Below are positions 31,690 through 40,926 of a stretch of 54,239 bases of DNA, piece after piece. The DNA comes from an uncultured Lachnospiraceae bacterium (lineage in GTDB: Bacteria; Bacillota; Clostridia; Lachnospirales; Lachnospiraceae): the NCBI GenBank assembly GCA_934317005.1, contig CAKREB010000021.1, forward strand, positions 1 through 54,239, written 5' to 3'. The translations under genes and the position numbers were made by a program. The first letter of the stretch is position 1. Every line of letters starts with the position of its first letter. The notes under the pieces were generated by a model. That model was not told where the DNA came from, did not search any database, and saw nothing but the letters and a program-made list of their open reading frames with translations.

Positions 31690-33039
31690 ATGAAAATGGC
31701 TTTGGCGATTGATATGACAGAAGGAAAGGAAGCAGGACATATTTTGCGTTTTACTTTGCCGCTTCTTGTCGGAAATTTATTGCAGCAGACATATAATATT
31801 GCAGATACTATGATAGTAGGAAGATATTTGGGAGATAATGCACTGGCGGCAGTAGGTGCTACCAGTTCTATCACGTATTTGTTTTATACGCTGTGTCTGG
31901 GACTGGCTATTGGTGCAGGAATCATTATTGCACAGTTTTTTGGTGCGCATAAGACAGATAAGGTAAAGGCTGCAGTCTTTAACTCGGCAGTAGTAGCGAC
32001 GGTGTTTGGCATTGTGATTAGTGTTGTGTCGGTGCTTCTGACCAGAAACGTACTAGTGTTTTTGAAGATTCCGGATGGATTGATTGACATGTCGGTAGCG
32101 TATATGAGGATTGCCTGTGGCGGTACGCTTGCCGTTGTGGCATATAACTGGATCAATGCCGTGATGCGGTCTATGGGAGATTCTAAAACACCGTTGATCT
32201 TTTTGGGAGTGGCAAGTATCTTGAATGTGGTGCTTGATCTTTTGTTTGTAGTAGTGTTTCACTGGGGCGTGCAGGGGGCTGCGGCAGCGACCGTCATTGC
32301 ACAGGGTGTGTCGGCAGCGACAAGTATTTTATATGCATTTTCCAAAAATAAAAATATTCAGTTACATCGTGAAAATCTCAGACTGGATCGGAATATCATC
32401 GTCCGGTGTATTAAGACAGGACTTCCAATCGCGGCACAAAACGGCTTGATCTCCATTTCTATGGTAGCAATCCAAAGTGTCACCAATACTTTCGGACAGA
32501 ATGTAATGGCAGCCTATACGGTATCTATGCGTATCGAACAGTTTGTACAGCAGCCGTTTGCATCACTAAATGCAGCGGCATCAACCTTTACCGGACAAAA
32601 TACCGGTGCCGGTAAGAGAGAGCGCGTGATCAAAGGACTTCATGTTGCGTTAAAGATATCAACAATCTTTGCTGTTATTGTGATGGTGCTGTTTTTTGTG
32701 TTTGGCGAGGCGCTTGTAGGCTGCTTTGTCAAAAATGAAAAGGTAATCTACATTGGCGCACGGGCACTCTGGATGACGTCAACCTGTTATGTTTTCTTAG
32801 GAATGATCCATACGATACGAGGCTTCCTAAATGGTGCCGGTGATACAGGATATGCATTGGCAAATGGACTGGCAGAGGTAATCTGCAGGGTAGGACTTTC
32901 GTATACGATTACGAAAATAGCTGTTATCGGTTACTGGGGAATCTGGATCACAACCTGTATTACGTGGTTTGTAACAGCTATGGTAAGTCTGATACGGTAT
33001 CTGCAGGGAAAATGGAAGGATAAGAGCTTTGTAAAGTGA
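31690..33039 (+). CDS. MATE-family efflux transporter
   Basis: The 449-residue membrane protein has 12 predicted helices in two similar halves. The N-terminal block LLVGNLLQQTYNIADTMIVG, with GDNALAAVGAT, and the mid-protein GLPIAAQNGLISISMVAIQS and AAASTFTGQNTGAGKRERV are standard for the DinF/NorM-type MATE proteins. It exports cationic compounds using sodium or protons; the substrate is not predictable. AAAGG lies before the ATG at 31690; the ATG at 31696 is also possible. Confidence 0.9.
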   Translation: MKMALAIDMTEGKEAGHILRFTLPLLVGNLLQQTYNIADTMIVGRYLGDNALAAVGATSSITYLFYTLCLGLAIGAGIIIAQFFGAHKTDKVKAAVFNSAVVATVFGIVISVVSVLLTRNVLVFLKIPDGLIDMSVAYMRIACGGTLAVVAYNWINAVMRSMGDSKTPLIFLGVASILNVVLDLLFVVVFHWGVQGAAAATVIAQGVSAATSILYAFSKNKNIQLHRENLRLDRNIIVRCIKTGLPIAAQNGLISISMVAIQSVTNTFGQNVMAAYTVSMRIEQFVQQPFASLNAAASTFTGQNTGAGKRERVIKGLHVALKISTIFAVIVMVLFFVFGEALVGCFVKNEKVIYIGARALWMTSTCYVFLGMIHTIRGFLNGAGDTGYALANGLAEVICRVGLSYTITKIAVIGYWGIWITTCITWFVTAMVSLIRYLQGKWKDKSFVK

Positions 33040-33145
33040 CAGAGCGCTTTTGAAGTTAGAAACAATATAGGACAGTATCTAAGTTAGAACGATTCTAGTG
33101 GCTTATTTGTATAGAAGGATAAAAGCATCGGAAAGGAAGAGTGTT

Positions 33146-33973
33146 TTGAGCAGACAGCAGGAAAGAAAACGTTATCAACAAACTTATCGCAGAAACAGAA
33201 AGAATCAGTCAAGACTGCATGCTATGTGGCTGGTGGTTGTCGTTATTCTGGCACTGGGCGGATACTTAAAAAAGGATGTGGTATTCCGTGAGTTTGTTGA
33301 TACAGGCAAAAGCTTTGAGACGGTAACGGAGCAGACAACACCGGATGCAGCATCAGACAAAAAGGATGACGCGGTACAGGCAGAGTTAGATGATATTCCG
33401 GCATTTTCAGGGGATGCGTATATTGCATTAAACAACAACCAACCTGCATTTTCGAAAAAAGAACGGACAACAAAGGTGTTTGAACGGTATAGCAGTCTGG
33501 ATTCGCTCGGAAGATGTGGCGTGGCATATGCGAATATATGTAAGAAGCTGATGCCTGACGAACAGAGAAAAGCAATCGGGCCGGTCAAGCCATCCGGATG
33601 GCATACGGTAAAGTATAACTGCGTAGATGGCAAATATCTGTATAACCGTTGTCATCTGATCGGATTTCAACTGGCGGGTGAAAATGCCAATGAAAAAAAT
33701 CTGATCACCGGAACAAGGTATCTGAACGTGGATGGCATGCTTCCTTTTGAAAATGAAGTGGCAGACTATGTAAAAGAAACAAATCACCATGTTTTGTACC
33801 GCGTGACACCACATTTTGAGGGAGATGATCTGGTAGCAAAGGGCGTGCAGATGGAGGCGTATTCTGTTGAAGACAAGGGAAAGGGTGTCAGCTTTCATGT
33901 GTTTGTCTACAACAGCCAGCCTGGTGTAACTATTGATTATGCCACGGGAGCCAGCCATTTGGCTAAGAAATAG
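33146..33973 (+). CDS. DNA/RNA non-specific endonuclease
   Basis: The 275-residue protein (from a TTG with AAGGAAGAG upstream; a GTG at 33098 would add 16 residues) has a basic N-terminus, one membrane anchor (about 28-43), and an extracytoplasmic nuclease domain of the NUC1/EndA family. The active-site region is YLYNRCHLIGFQLAGENANEK..NLITGTRYLNV, with the catalytic histidine in NRCHLIG (family DRGH or NRCH) and the metal-binding asparagine. Surface anchoring suggests DNA degradation for nutrients or uptake. Confidence 0.85.
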   Translation: MSRQQERKRYQQTYRRNRKNQSRLHAMWLVVVVILALGGYLKKDVVFREFVDTGKSFETVTEQTTPDAASDKKDDAVQAELDDIPAFSGDAYIALNNNQPAFSKKERTTKVFERYSSLDSLGRCGVAYANICKKLMPDEQRKAIGPVKPSGWHTVKYNCVDGKYLYNRCHLIGFQLAGENANEKNLITGTRYLNVDGMLPFENEVADYVKETNHHVLYRVTPHFEGDDLVAKGVQMEAYSVEDKGKGVSFHVFVYNSQPGVTIDYATGASHLAKK

Positions 33974-34204
33974 GTTAATATACGCAAACTTTGAGATGAT
34001 TATATTTTCCTAAAGCTTTGCAAAAGTCGTCAAAAGTGCTTGCTGTAATTGAAGTTTCAGCCTGAGCAGATACATTTTGTGCTTCTGCGAAGAACCATTC
34101 TTTTCTTCAAGGGGGAAATGGTGATGTGTCAGCATTTGTAGAAAAATATCTTTTGTACATATCATCATAAAATATCATATACAATAAAAATCGGTGAATT
34201 AAAG

Positions 34205-34233
34205 TTGCATAAAAAATCTTAAAGTAATATAAT
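34205..34233 (+). promoter_or_regulatory. promoter of the third chemoreceptor
   Basis: TTGCAT, a 17-bp spacer and TATAAT, 48 bp before the start codon. The 33974-34200 interval upstream has no intact gene; a 43-codon minus-strand frame at 33974-34105 reads protein-like but is open at neither end. Confidence 0.75.
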
Positions 34234-34280
34234 AAAAATATTAAGAATATGTGCACAATATTCGAGAATGGGGGGTTGAG

Positions 34281-36059
34281 ATGAAACACATAAAAGTAAA
34301 ATTTAAGATGTTATTTATTATGGTAGGAGTTCTTATCATGTTATTGTTTGGAACGATTTTTTCGGCGAACTGCATGAAGAACATCCGCAATGAGTCAGTT
34401 ATGGAGATGGAAAGCAGTATTCGTGAATCTTATGATAAAAATATAAAGTCAGAAGTTTCAGCAGCAGTATCCGTGGCAAAACATTATTATGACCAGTATC
34501 AGAGTGGTATCCTTACGGAGGGATTAGCAAAGAAGAATGCGGCCGACCAGATTCGTGATATGAGATATGGTGACAGTGGATATTTTTGGATTGACCAGTC
34601 AGATGGAACCAACGTCGTGCTTCTTGGAAGTGATACCGAGGGAACCAACCGTATGGACACTGAGGATTCAAAAGGTTTTAAGATGGTTAGACAGATGATT
34701 GAGGATTCAGTGAAAAATACAGAGGCATATACAGATTATTATTTTCCTAAAGAGAATGAGACAAAAGTCTCACCAAAACGTTCTTATACATATTATTATA
34801 AAGAATTTGACTGGGTTATAGGAACTGGAAATTATACAGATGATATAGACAAAACGGTAGAGGCAAAGCAAAGTCAACTTACAAAATATTCCAACAAAAT
34901 GACAAATATTTTTGCAACTGTAAATATAACTATCGGAGTCTTTCTTATAGCTGTAATCATTCTTATCATCATAAATATTGTTAAGCCGCTTGAGGCTGTC
35001 GGAGCTGAGATGCGTATACTTGAAAAGGGTGATTTCACAAGTAAGCTTGATGACAGATATTTAAAGAGAAAGGATGATTTTGGCATTCTTGCAAATATCC
35101 TTGAAAATATGCGCTCAAATCTTAGAGGGCTTATCAGCGGAGTAAAAGGCGGTGCAGGACAGATAGATAATCTTGTGACCGATATCAACAGTAATATGGA
35201 TCTGCTTAATGGAGAGATAGAAGATGTATCCGCAACTACGGAAGAAGTTGCGGCTTCGATGGAAGAGACTGCTGCTACTACAGAGAGTATAAATACAATG
35301 TCACATGAGATAGAAGATGCTGCAAAGAATATAGCATTGCGGGCACAGGATGGAGCAAATAGGGTTGAGCAGATTTATAAACGTGCAAGAGAAGGCAAGG
35401 ATAATGCAAGTGCTATAAGGGCAAAAGCAGGAGATACAAAGAGAGCGATGAAAGCAGAACTGGAAAGAGCAATGGAAGATGCAAAGGTTGTAGACCAGAT
35501 AAATGTTCTTGCTGATTCTATTATGGGTATAACAGACCAGACAAATCTTCTTGCACTGAATGCATCTATTGAAGCAGCAAGAGCAGGTGAGGCTGGAAAG
35601 GGATTTGCGGTAGTAGCAGATGAAATAAGAAATCTTGCAGAGCAGTCAAAAGAAAATGTTGAGAATATACAGGGTGTGACGGATGCTGTTAAAAAGGCAG
35701 TTGAGAATCTTAAGACAGATGCAGAGCATATGCTTGAATTCGTTGAAACGGATGTTACGGACAGTTATCATAAGTTTGATGAACTTGCAGGATATTATAA
35801 TGAAGATGCATCCAATGTAAATGAACTTATAGCAGATTTCAGTGCTACGTCAGAAGAATTACTTGCGTCAATATCTTCAATATTAGAGTCAATAAACGGT
35901 ATAAGTGTTGCTGCTGATGAAAGCGCAAATGGAACTACAAATATTGCAGACAGAACAGTTTCAATTGCAGATAAATCATCGATTGTAAACAATCATTTAA
36001 AGGAAGCAGAAGAGGCAGCAGGCAGATTAAATGATGAAGTTTCTAAGTTTGTAGTATAG
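34281..36059 (+). CDS. methyl-accepting chemotaxis protein, sCache_2 type
   Basis: The 592-residue receptor has TM1 (about 8-30), an sCache_2-like domain (about 35-190; MRYGDSGYFWIDQSDG and KEFDWVIGTGNYTDDID), TM2 (about 213-233), HAMP and the tip DQTNLLALNASIEAARAGE. As in the receptor at 26402, the descending helix contains a non-canonical segment (MLEFVETDVTDSYHKFDEL followed by YYNEDASN). A and T at third codon positions are more frequent here than in its neighbours, which may mark a separate origin. GGGGGG precedes the ATG. Confidence 0.92.
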   Translation: MKHIKVKFKMLFIMVGVLIMLLFGTIFSANCMKNIRNESVMEMESSIRESYDKNIKSEVSAAVSVAKHYYDQYQSGILTEGLAKKNAADQIRDMRYGDSGYFWIDQSDGTNVVLLGSDTEGTNRMDTEDSKGFKMVRQMIEDSVKNTEAYTDYYFPKENETKVSPKRSYTYYYKEFDWVIGTGNYTDDIDKTVEAKQSQLTKYSNKMTNIFATVNITIGVFLIAVIILIIINIVKPLEAVGAEMRILEKGDFTSKLDDRYLKRKDDFGILANILENMRSNLRGLISGVKGGAGQIDNLVTDINSNMDLLNGEIEDVSATTEEVAASMEETAATTESINTMSHEIEDAAKNIALRAQDGANRVEQIYKRAREGKDNASAIRAKAGDTKRAMKAELERAMEDAKVVDQINVLADSIMGITDQTNLLALNASIEAARAGEAGKGFAVVADEIRNLAEQSKENVENIQGVTDAVKKAVENLKTDAEHMLEFVETDVTDSYHKFDELAGYYNEDASNVNELIADFSATSEELLASISSILESINGISVAADESANGTTNIADRTVSIADKSSIVNNHLKEAEEAAGRLNDEVSKFVV

Positions 36060-36167
36060 AATGGCATGGCCATTTTTGTGAAAGTAAGGAGTACCTCTGT
36101 CTGACTTCCATAGACACAAATCTGGATGAGAATGAAATTATCCGAATTTATGAAATAAGAAAAGTTC

Positions 36168-36196
36168 TTGACAAGCCATTAGAAATATGGTATTGT
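36168..36196 (+). promoter_or_regulatory. rplJL promoter
   Basis: TTGACA, a 17-bp spacer and TATTGT, directly before the L10 leader. Confidence 0.75.
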
Positions 36197-36200
36197 ACTT

Positions 36201-36331
36201 AAGGCTTGAGAAAGCTACACTGCCGTAGACAGTAGGTGTCGGTGAACCGACGTAAGAAAAAGCGCCTACCGAGGAAGCTAGAATTTCTATGAATTTTACA
36301 CCTCTCTGTTTATGTGCAGAGAGGTTTTTTG
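36201..36331 (+). ncRNA. ribosomal protein L10 leader with terminator
   Basis: The region contains the L10-binding core (ACAGTAGGTG, a TCGGTGAACCGA hairpin, CGCCTACCGAGG), as in the L10 leader family, followed by an intrinsic terminator ACCTCTCTG / CAGAGAGGT plus TTTTTT (36299-36330). Excess L10-L12 complex binds it and lowers rplJL expression. Confidence 0.9.
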
Positions 36332-36396
36332 ATTATCAATAACTCTTGCGTGCAGTGACAAAATATGGGCAGGCCCCAGGAAAGGAGATTTCACTC

Positions 36397-36897
36397 ATGG
36401 CAAAAGTTGAATTAAAACAGCCTATCGTTGACGAGATTAAGGCAAAGATCGAAGGTGCTACAACAGTTGTATTAGTTGACTATCGTGGACTTACAGTTGA
36501 GCAGGATACAAAGCTTCGTAAAGGTCTTAGAGAGGCAGGATGCGAATACAAGGTATATAAGAATACATTGATGAAGCGTGCATTCGAGGGTACAGATTTC
36601 GCACAGTTAGATGATTTATTAGATGGACCATCTGCTATCGCTATTTCTAAGGACGATGCTACAGCTCCTATCAGAGTATTAAACAATACTGCAAAGGAAG
36701 CTGACGCACTTGAATTTAAGGGTGCTGTTGTAGAAGGAACATTCTATGACGTTGATGGAATCAAAGCTCTTGCAAGTATCCCTTCAAGAGAAGAACTTAT
36801 TTCCAAGTTACTTGGTTCTTTACAGTCACCTATTACAAATCTTGCTCGTGTTCTTAATCAGATCGCTGAGAAAGGTGACGGAGCAGCAGAAGCCTAA
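36397..36897 (+). CDS. rplJ: 50S ribosomal protein L10
   Basis: The 166-residue protein starts MAKVELKQPIVDEIKAKI and shows the L10 pattern VVLVDYRGLTVEQDTKLRK with KVYKNTLMKRA, then a C-terminal helix that anchors L12 dimers (LGSLQSPITNLARVLNQI). It forms the base of the ribosomal stalk. AAAGGAG precedes the ATG at 36397. It is regulated by the leader just upstream and co-transcribed with rplL. Confidence 0.97.
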   Translation: MAKVELKQPIVDEIKAKIEGATTVVLVDYRGLTVEQDTKLRKGLREAGCEYKVYKNTLMKRAFEGTDFAQLDDLLDGPSAIAISKDDATAPIRVLNNTAKEADALEFKGAVVEGTFYDVDGIKALASIPSREELISKLLGSLQSPITNLARVLNQIAEKGDGAAEA

Positions 36898-36997
36898 TTT
36901 ATGGATGGCTTAAAACGGAATTTATATTCTATTTACAGAAACTACGGTGTGCGAAAGCAGCCGCAACGATTAATTAATATTTACGGAGGTAAACAAA

Positions 36998-37363
36998 ATG
37001 ACTACTCAGGAATTTATCGATGCTATTAAAGGCATGACAGTATTAGAGTTAAATGATTTAGTAAAGGCTTGCGAAGAAGAATTTGGTGTATCTGCAGCAG
37101 CAGGTGTTGTTGTAGCAGCAGCAGGCGGCGCAGCTGAAGGTGGCGCAGAGAAGGACGAGTTCGATGTAGAACTTACAGAAGTTGGTCCTAACAAGGTTAA
37201 GGTTATCAAGGTTGTTCGTGAAGTAACTGGTTTAGGTCTTAAGGAAGCTAAGGAAGTTGTTGATGGAGCTCCTAAGACTCTTAAAGAAGCTGCTAGCAAG
37301 GACGAAGCAGAAGAAATCAAGACAAAGCTTGAAGCTGAGGGTGCTAAGGTTACTCTTAAATAA
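36998..37363 (+). CDS. rplL: 50S ribosomal protein L7/L12
   Basis: The 121-residue stalk protein has an N-terminal dimerisation domain (MTTQEFIDAIKGMTVLELND), an Ala/Gly-rich hinge (about 35-50), and the C-terminal factor-binding domain with KVKVIKVVREVTGLGLKEAK. GGAGG lies before the ATG. Codon use is strongly biased, as expected for a highly expressed gene. It follows rplJ after 100 bp. Confidence 0.98.
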   Translation: MTTQEFIDAIKGMTVLELNDLVKACEEEFGVSAAAGVVVAAAGGAAEGGAEKDEFDVELTEVGPNKVKVIKVVREVTGLGLKEAKEVVDGAPKTLKEAASKDEAEEIKTKLEAEGAKVTLK

Positions 37364-37390
37364 TTATAATCCATATTATAATAATGAGCT

Positions 37391-37430
37391 TAACAGGGCT
37401 GTCGCATTTGTGGCAGTCCTGTTTCCTTTA
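37391..37430 (+). terminator. terminator of the rplJL operon
   Basis: ACAGGGCTGTC / GGCAGTCCTGT hairpin with a TTTCCTTT tail. A second small hairpin, GAGAGTT / AAACTCT, follows at about 37434. Confidence 0.65.
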
Positions 37431-37520
37431 ACGGAGAGTTCCGTAAGCGAAACTCTTTCTTGTAGTATAGAAAAATAACTGTATTATAGGGAATTTTTTA
37501 TGTTTTAAAGTAGATTACCG

Positions 37521-37604
37521 ATTGCGCAAAAAATATTTGATATTATATCAAATTTCTTAAAAAGGTCACGAAAATGATTGCGCAAAAACAGCAAATCATG
37601 TATG
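37521..37604 (+). promoter_or_regulatory. two tandem promoter-like copies of ATTGCGCAAAAA
   Basis: ATTGCGCAAAAA occurs at about 37523 and 37577. The second gives TTGCGC, a 17-bp spacer and TATGAT; the first gives TTGCGC, 16 bp and TATATC. They may be duplicated promoters for the chemoreceptor at 37687, or paired binding sites for one regulator. Confidence 0.45.
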
Positions 37605-37686
37605 ATAGGTATGTGAATTTTTAATAAGAAAAGGGTTCGTAAGGGGAAAAAATTGTTTAAAAAGCACAATGGCGGAGGTAGTCGAT

Positions 37687-39879
37687 ATGGAGGAGAAGGA
37701 TTTAGAAGAAGTGTTGACTGATCAGGAAGAATTGGGGGAATCTTTCGCGAATGAGGAGATCGGGGAAGATTTTTACACAGATGATGCAGTGAACGAAGAG
37801 CCAATATTGGAGGAAACTTCTGGCTTAGAAGATGAAACATTGGAACCGGAGTCGGACTTAGAGGAATGTCCAGAAGAAGCCGGTATAGAACCGGAGGAAA
37901 TCTTAGGAGAAGAAGAACTGACACCGGCAGACGATGGCAATGTGAGCGAAGAAGTATCAGCCGAAGTGTTAGAAAGTGCAGAGCAGACTGTGCCTGCAGA
38001 AGAAGCAGATGTGCCCAAGGATGTTCAAAAGAGCAGTGACGATAAGAAAGCACAGAAAAAGGAAAAGAAAGCGCAAAAAAAGGCTGCAAAGCAGGAAAAG
38101 CAAAGTAAGAACAAGACCGACAGCCAGCCACAGAAGAAGAAAAAATCCGGTAACAGAAAGGGTGTGTTGTCTGCTTTTTACAGAAAGCTGTCTAAGATGC
38201 GCATTGAGAAAAGATTAAGAAGAGCGTTTTTACTCATTGCAATGATCGCAAGCTTATCCGGTGTAGTATCTATTATCCTGATGGCAAAGATCAGCCTGGA
38301 TGCAAACAGTGCGATCACGAACTACGGTTTTGCTATGGGAGATCTTGGCAAGGCGCTGGTCAGTGTGGCAGACAGCAGACGTTGTGTCCGTGATATCATA
38401 CATTCTTCAGAGGATGGAGATATTAAGGATGCCAGAAAAGAGCTGACTAAGGTAAATAAAGAGTTTGATACTTATTTTAAGAAGGTAAAATCTTATGCGA
38501 AAGATTCCGAAGAAAAGGATCTGATCCGTGTCATCGAAAGTGAGATGGTTACATACCGCGACCAGTTGGAGCGCTTTGCTAAAATCGGTGAAACACGCGC
38601 GATGGAAGATTCCAGAACACAGTCGTTGATGAAGACGGAGTTAGACCCACGTTTTTCAAAGGTTTATAAGGCATGTAATCAGCTTTTTGACTTGAAAAAG
38701 CAGCGTGGTGAGGATGTACAGCAGGAGTTGATCTTTTTAAGTATCTGTGCACTGATCTTTATCGTGATTGTAGTAATCTGTTCTGTTATCTTATCAGGAC
38801 GTATTGGAAAGGTGATCGCAGGTGAGATTGCAGATCCATTGAAAGAAACTGTTGAAGCGGCAAAGAGGATTGCACGCGGAGAGCTGAACATAGAGCTGGA
38901 AACAACGCAGGATGACGAAGTCGGTGAACTGAATGTGGCATTTGGTGAAATGTCTGCAAATCTTAGAAGTATCATCGGTGATATTCATTATCTTTTAAGT
39001 GAAATGGCAGAGGGCAACTTTGATATCCACACAACGAGTGAAGAAAGCTATGTAGGTGATTTTGCACCGATCATTGAATCCATTCGTAACATCAATTATT
39101 CTCTTAGCAGTGCATTGTCAGAGATTAATGAAGCAACAAAACAGTTCACCAATGCGTCTGAAAATCTTGCAGAGGCTGCTACTGGTCTTGCAGAGGGATC
39201 TACGGAACAGGCCAATGCGGTTAGTGTACTTTTTGAAACGACGGAGCGTGTTACGGAAGAAGTGGAGAACAGTTCGAGAAGTGTTACGGAGACAAGTAAT
39301 CATATGGCAGAGGTTGGAAAACTGGCAGATGAAAGTCGCGAGAAGATGGATACTCTGACAGAGGCGATGGCTAAGATCAGTGAATCTTCTAAGTCGATCG
39401 CAGAGATTGTTACCACGATTGAAGAGATTGCATCACAGACAAATCTGTTGTCTTTAAATGCTTCTATTGAGGCGGCAAGAGCAGGAGAAGCAGGAAAAGG
39501 CTTTGCAGTTGTGGCAAGTGAGATTGGAAAGCTTGCCAATGAAAGTGGTGATGCCGTAAATGATACAAGAGCATTGATTCAGTCTGCGTTAAATGAGGTT
39601 AGTCATGGTAATGAGATCGCTCAAAATACTACACAGGCTTTACAGGAAATGCTTCAGAAACTGGAAGAGGCTGTTGGCATGGCAGAGAGGGCAAAGGATG
39701 CCGCAGATGCGCAGGCAGCAGCTATTAAAGAAATTGACAAGGGAATGGAACAGATTTCTATGGTTGTAGAGAATAACTCTGCCACGGCAGAAGAAACCTC
39801 TGCTACAAGTGAGGAGCTTTCTGCACAGGCAGAAACTCTGGCGGGACTTGTTGGAAAGTTCAAGCTGCGTCAGATGTAG
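37687..39879 (+). CDS. methyl-accepting chemotaxis protein with acidic/basic N-terminal extension
   Basis: The 730-residue receptor has an unusual cytoplasmic N-terminus: residues 1-113 are almost all Glu/Asp/Ser/Thr-rich, and 114-182 are Lys-rich (KKEKKAQKKAAKQEKQSK). Then come TM1 (about 181-201), a four-helix-bundle-like sensor (about 205-335), TM2 (about 343-365), HAMP with a second HAMP-like segment, and a canonical signalling tip SQTNLLSLNASIEAARAGE. Most receptors have fewer than 15 residues before TM1. GGAGG is 8 nt before the ATG at 37687; the ATG at 37669 precedes that site. The stop overlaps the convergent HAD gene by 10 bp. Confidence 0.9.
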   Translation: MEEKDLEEVLTDQEELGESFANEEIGEDFYTDDAVNEEPILEETSGLEDETLEPESDLEECPEEAGIEPEEILGEEELTPADDGNVSEEVSAEVLESAEQTVPAEEADVPKDVQKSSDDKKAQKKEKKAQKKAAKQEKQSKNKTDSQPQKKKKSGNRKGVLSAFYRKLSKMRIEKRLRRAFLLIAMIASLSGVVSIILMAKISLDANSAITNYGFAMGDLGKALVSVADSRRCVRDIIHSSEDGDIKDARKELTKVNKEFDTYFKKVKSYAKDSEEKDLIRVIESEMVTYRDQLERFAKIGETRAMEDSRTQSLMKTELDPRFSKVYKACNQLFDLKKQRGEDVQQELIFLSICALIFIVIVVICSVILSGRIGKVIAGEIADPLKETVEAAKRIARGELNIELETTQDDEVGELNVAFGEMSANLRSIIGDIHYLLSEMAEGNFDIHTTSEESYVGDFAPIIESIRNINYSLSSALSEINEATKQFTNASENLAEAATGLAEGSTEQANAVSVLFETTERVTEEVENSSRSVTETSNHMAEVGKLADESREKMDTLTEAMAKISESSKSIAEIVTTIEEIASQTNLLSLNASIEAARAGEAGKGFAVVASEIGKLANESGDAVNDTRALIQSALNEVSHGNEIAQNTTQALQEMLQKLEEAVGMAERAKDAADAQAAAIKEIDKGMEQISMVVENNSATAEETSATSEELSAQAETLAGLVGKFKLRQM

Positions 39880-40625
39880 CGGGTAAGTACTTTTGCAACA
39901 CCATTTTGTTCATTGCTGTCGGTGATCTCATCGGCAGCATTTTTTACGCGTTCCAAAGCGTTTCCCATAGCAACACCGTGTCCGCAGTGGGCAATCATGT
40001 CGATGTCGTTGATATCATCTCCAAATACCAGAACGTCATCCAGAGAAATGGATAATTTATCTGCTAAGAAGCGGATTGCGCCAAGCTTTCCGGCAGTCTT
40101 ACTATAAAAGGTATAACGGTTTTCGTTGTGATAGCGAAACTGTGCGCAGTGGCATGTCCGGGCGATTGCCTCCGCAATCTGTGGTTTCGGCAGCTCTACG
40201 ACCATTTTGTTGGCTTCGTAGGGGAAGGGCTCGTTGATCGGGAAAAAGAAACTGTAGTTGTCACCGATAGGAACTTCCGGATAGCGAAACAGACCTTTGG
40301 TGGTAGGAATGGCAATGTGCGAAAGACAATCGTAGCGGATGAGTTCCTGTAAGATGGCATTGGTGGTGGAAAGCTCCATAGCGTCTGAGTAGATCAGTCT
40401 GGTGCCTTCGTAGACGAGCGTGCCATCCGTGAGTAGCTGGTAGTCTGCGTGCAAAGCTTCAGCAAAAGGCTGCGCGCCTTTTATGTAACGTGCTGTTGCG
40501 ATGGCAATCGGAATGCCGGCATTATGGCACGCTGTAAAGGCATGGATAGTTTCCGATGAGAGTGTTTTATCATTTTTTAATACCGTTCCGTCTAAATCGG
40601 TAACGATTAGCTTTGGCTGAAACAT
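39870..40625 (-). CDS. Cof-type HAD-IIB phosphatase
   Basis: The 251-residue protein has HAD motif I DLDGTVL (Asp10/Asp12 region), motif II in IATAR, Lys motif KLGAIRFL and motif IV VFGDDINDIDMI, with the C2-type cap between (about 85-185). Cof-like enzymes dephosphorylate sugar phosphates, flavin or nucleotide-related metabolites; specificity cannot be read. AGAAGGAG precedes the ATG. Confidence 0.9.
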   Translation of the reverse strand: MFQPKLIVTDLDGTVLKNDKTLSSETIHAFTACHNAGIPIAIATARYIKGAQPFAEALHADYQLLTDGTLVYEGTRLIYSDAMELSTTNAILQELIRYDCLSHIAIPTTKGLFRYPEVPIGDNYSFFFPINEPFPYEANKMVVELPKPQIAEAIARTCHCAQFRYHNENRYTFYSKTAGKLGAIRFLADKLSISLDDVLVFGDDINDIDMIAHCGHGVAMGNALERVKNAADEITDSNEQNGVAKVLTRYI

Positions 40626-40764
40626 AGAAAATCTCCTTCTGACATAAATTTATATGTAATTTTTTTCATTTTTTTAAGAAAAAATGAAAAAAGTGCTTGC
40701 AATTTTATTTTTACTTTGCTATAATAACATCGTTGTCGAAAAACAGCAAGAAAAATAAAAATGA

Positions 40765-40837
40765 GCGCGATTAGCTCAGCTGGCAGAGCACCTGACTCTT
40801 AATCAGGGTGTCCAGGGTTCGAACCCCTGATCGCGCA
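40765..40837 (+). tRNA. tRNA-Lys (CTT)
   Basis: Acceptor GCGCGAT with ATCGCGC, anticodon loop CTCTTAA giving CTT, and T arm CAGGG-TTCGAAC-CCCTG. Identical over all 73 bases to the tRNA at 46701-46773, which lies in the opposite orientation. Confidence 0.97.
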
Positions 40838-40838
40838 T

Positions 40839-40895
40839 TAAAGTCCTCGTTTGACAGGTTATCTGTTGGGTAGGGGCTTTATTTTTTGCTTTTTT
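40839..40895 (+). terminator. terminator after tRNA-Lys
   Basis: AAGTCC / GGGCTT closing a loop of about 28 nt, then TATTTTTTGCTTTTTTT. Confidence 0.6.
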
Positions 40896-40926
40896 TGAAA
40901 AATAAAGGTGTCAGGAAGCAGCTTTG

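Noticed and set aside
33974..34105. 43-codon protein-like frame on the minus strand after the nuclease
   Set aside because: It has no start or ribosome site and no family match; it could be a gene remnant, but the evidence is too thin.
36105..36117. further copy of the pseudoknot leader after the third chemoreceptor
   Set aside because: The minus strand shares ATTTGTGTCTATG with copy A2, but neither the partner of stem 1 nor the pseudoknot strand is present.
37505..38131. 208-codon minus-strand frame opposite the chemoreceptor N-terminus
   Set aside because: It is the antisense shadow of the Glu/Lys-rich coding stretch, rich in Leu/Pro/Ser/His, with no ribosome site or family match.
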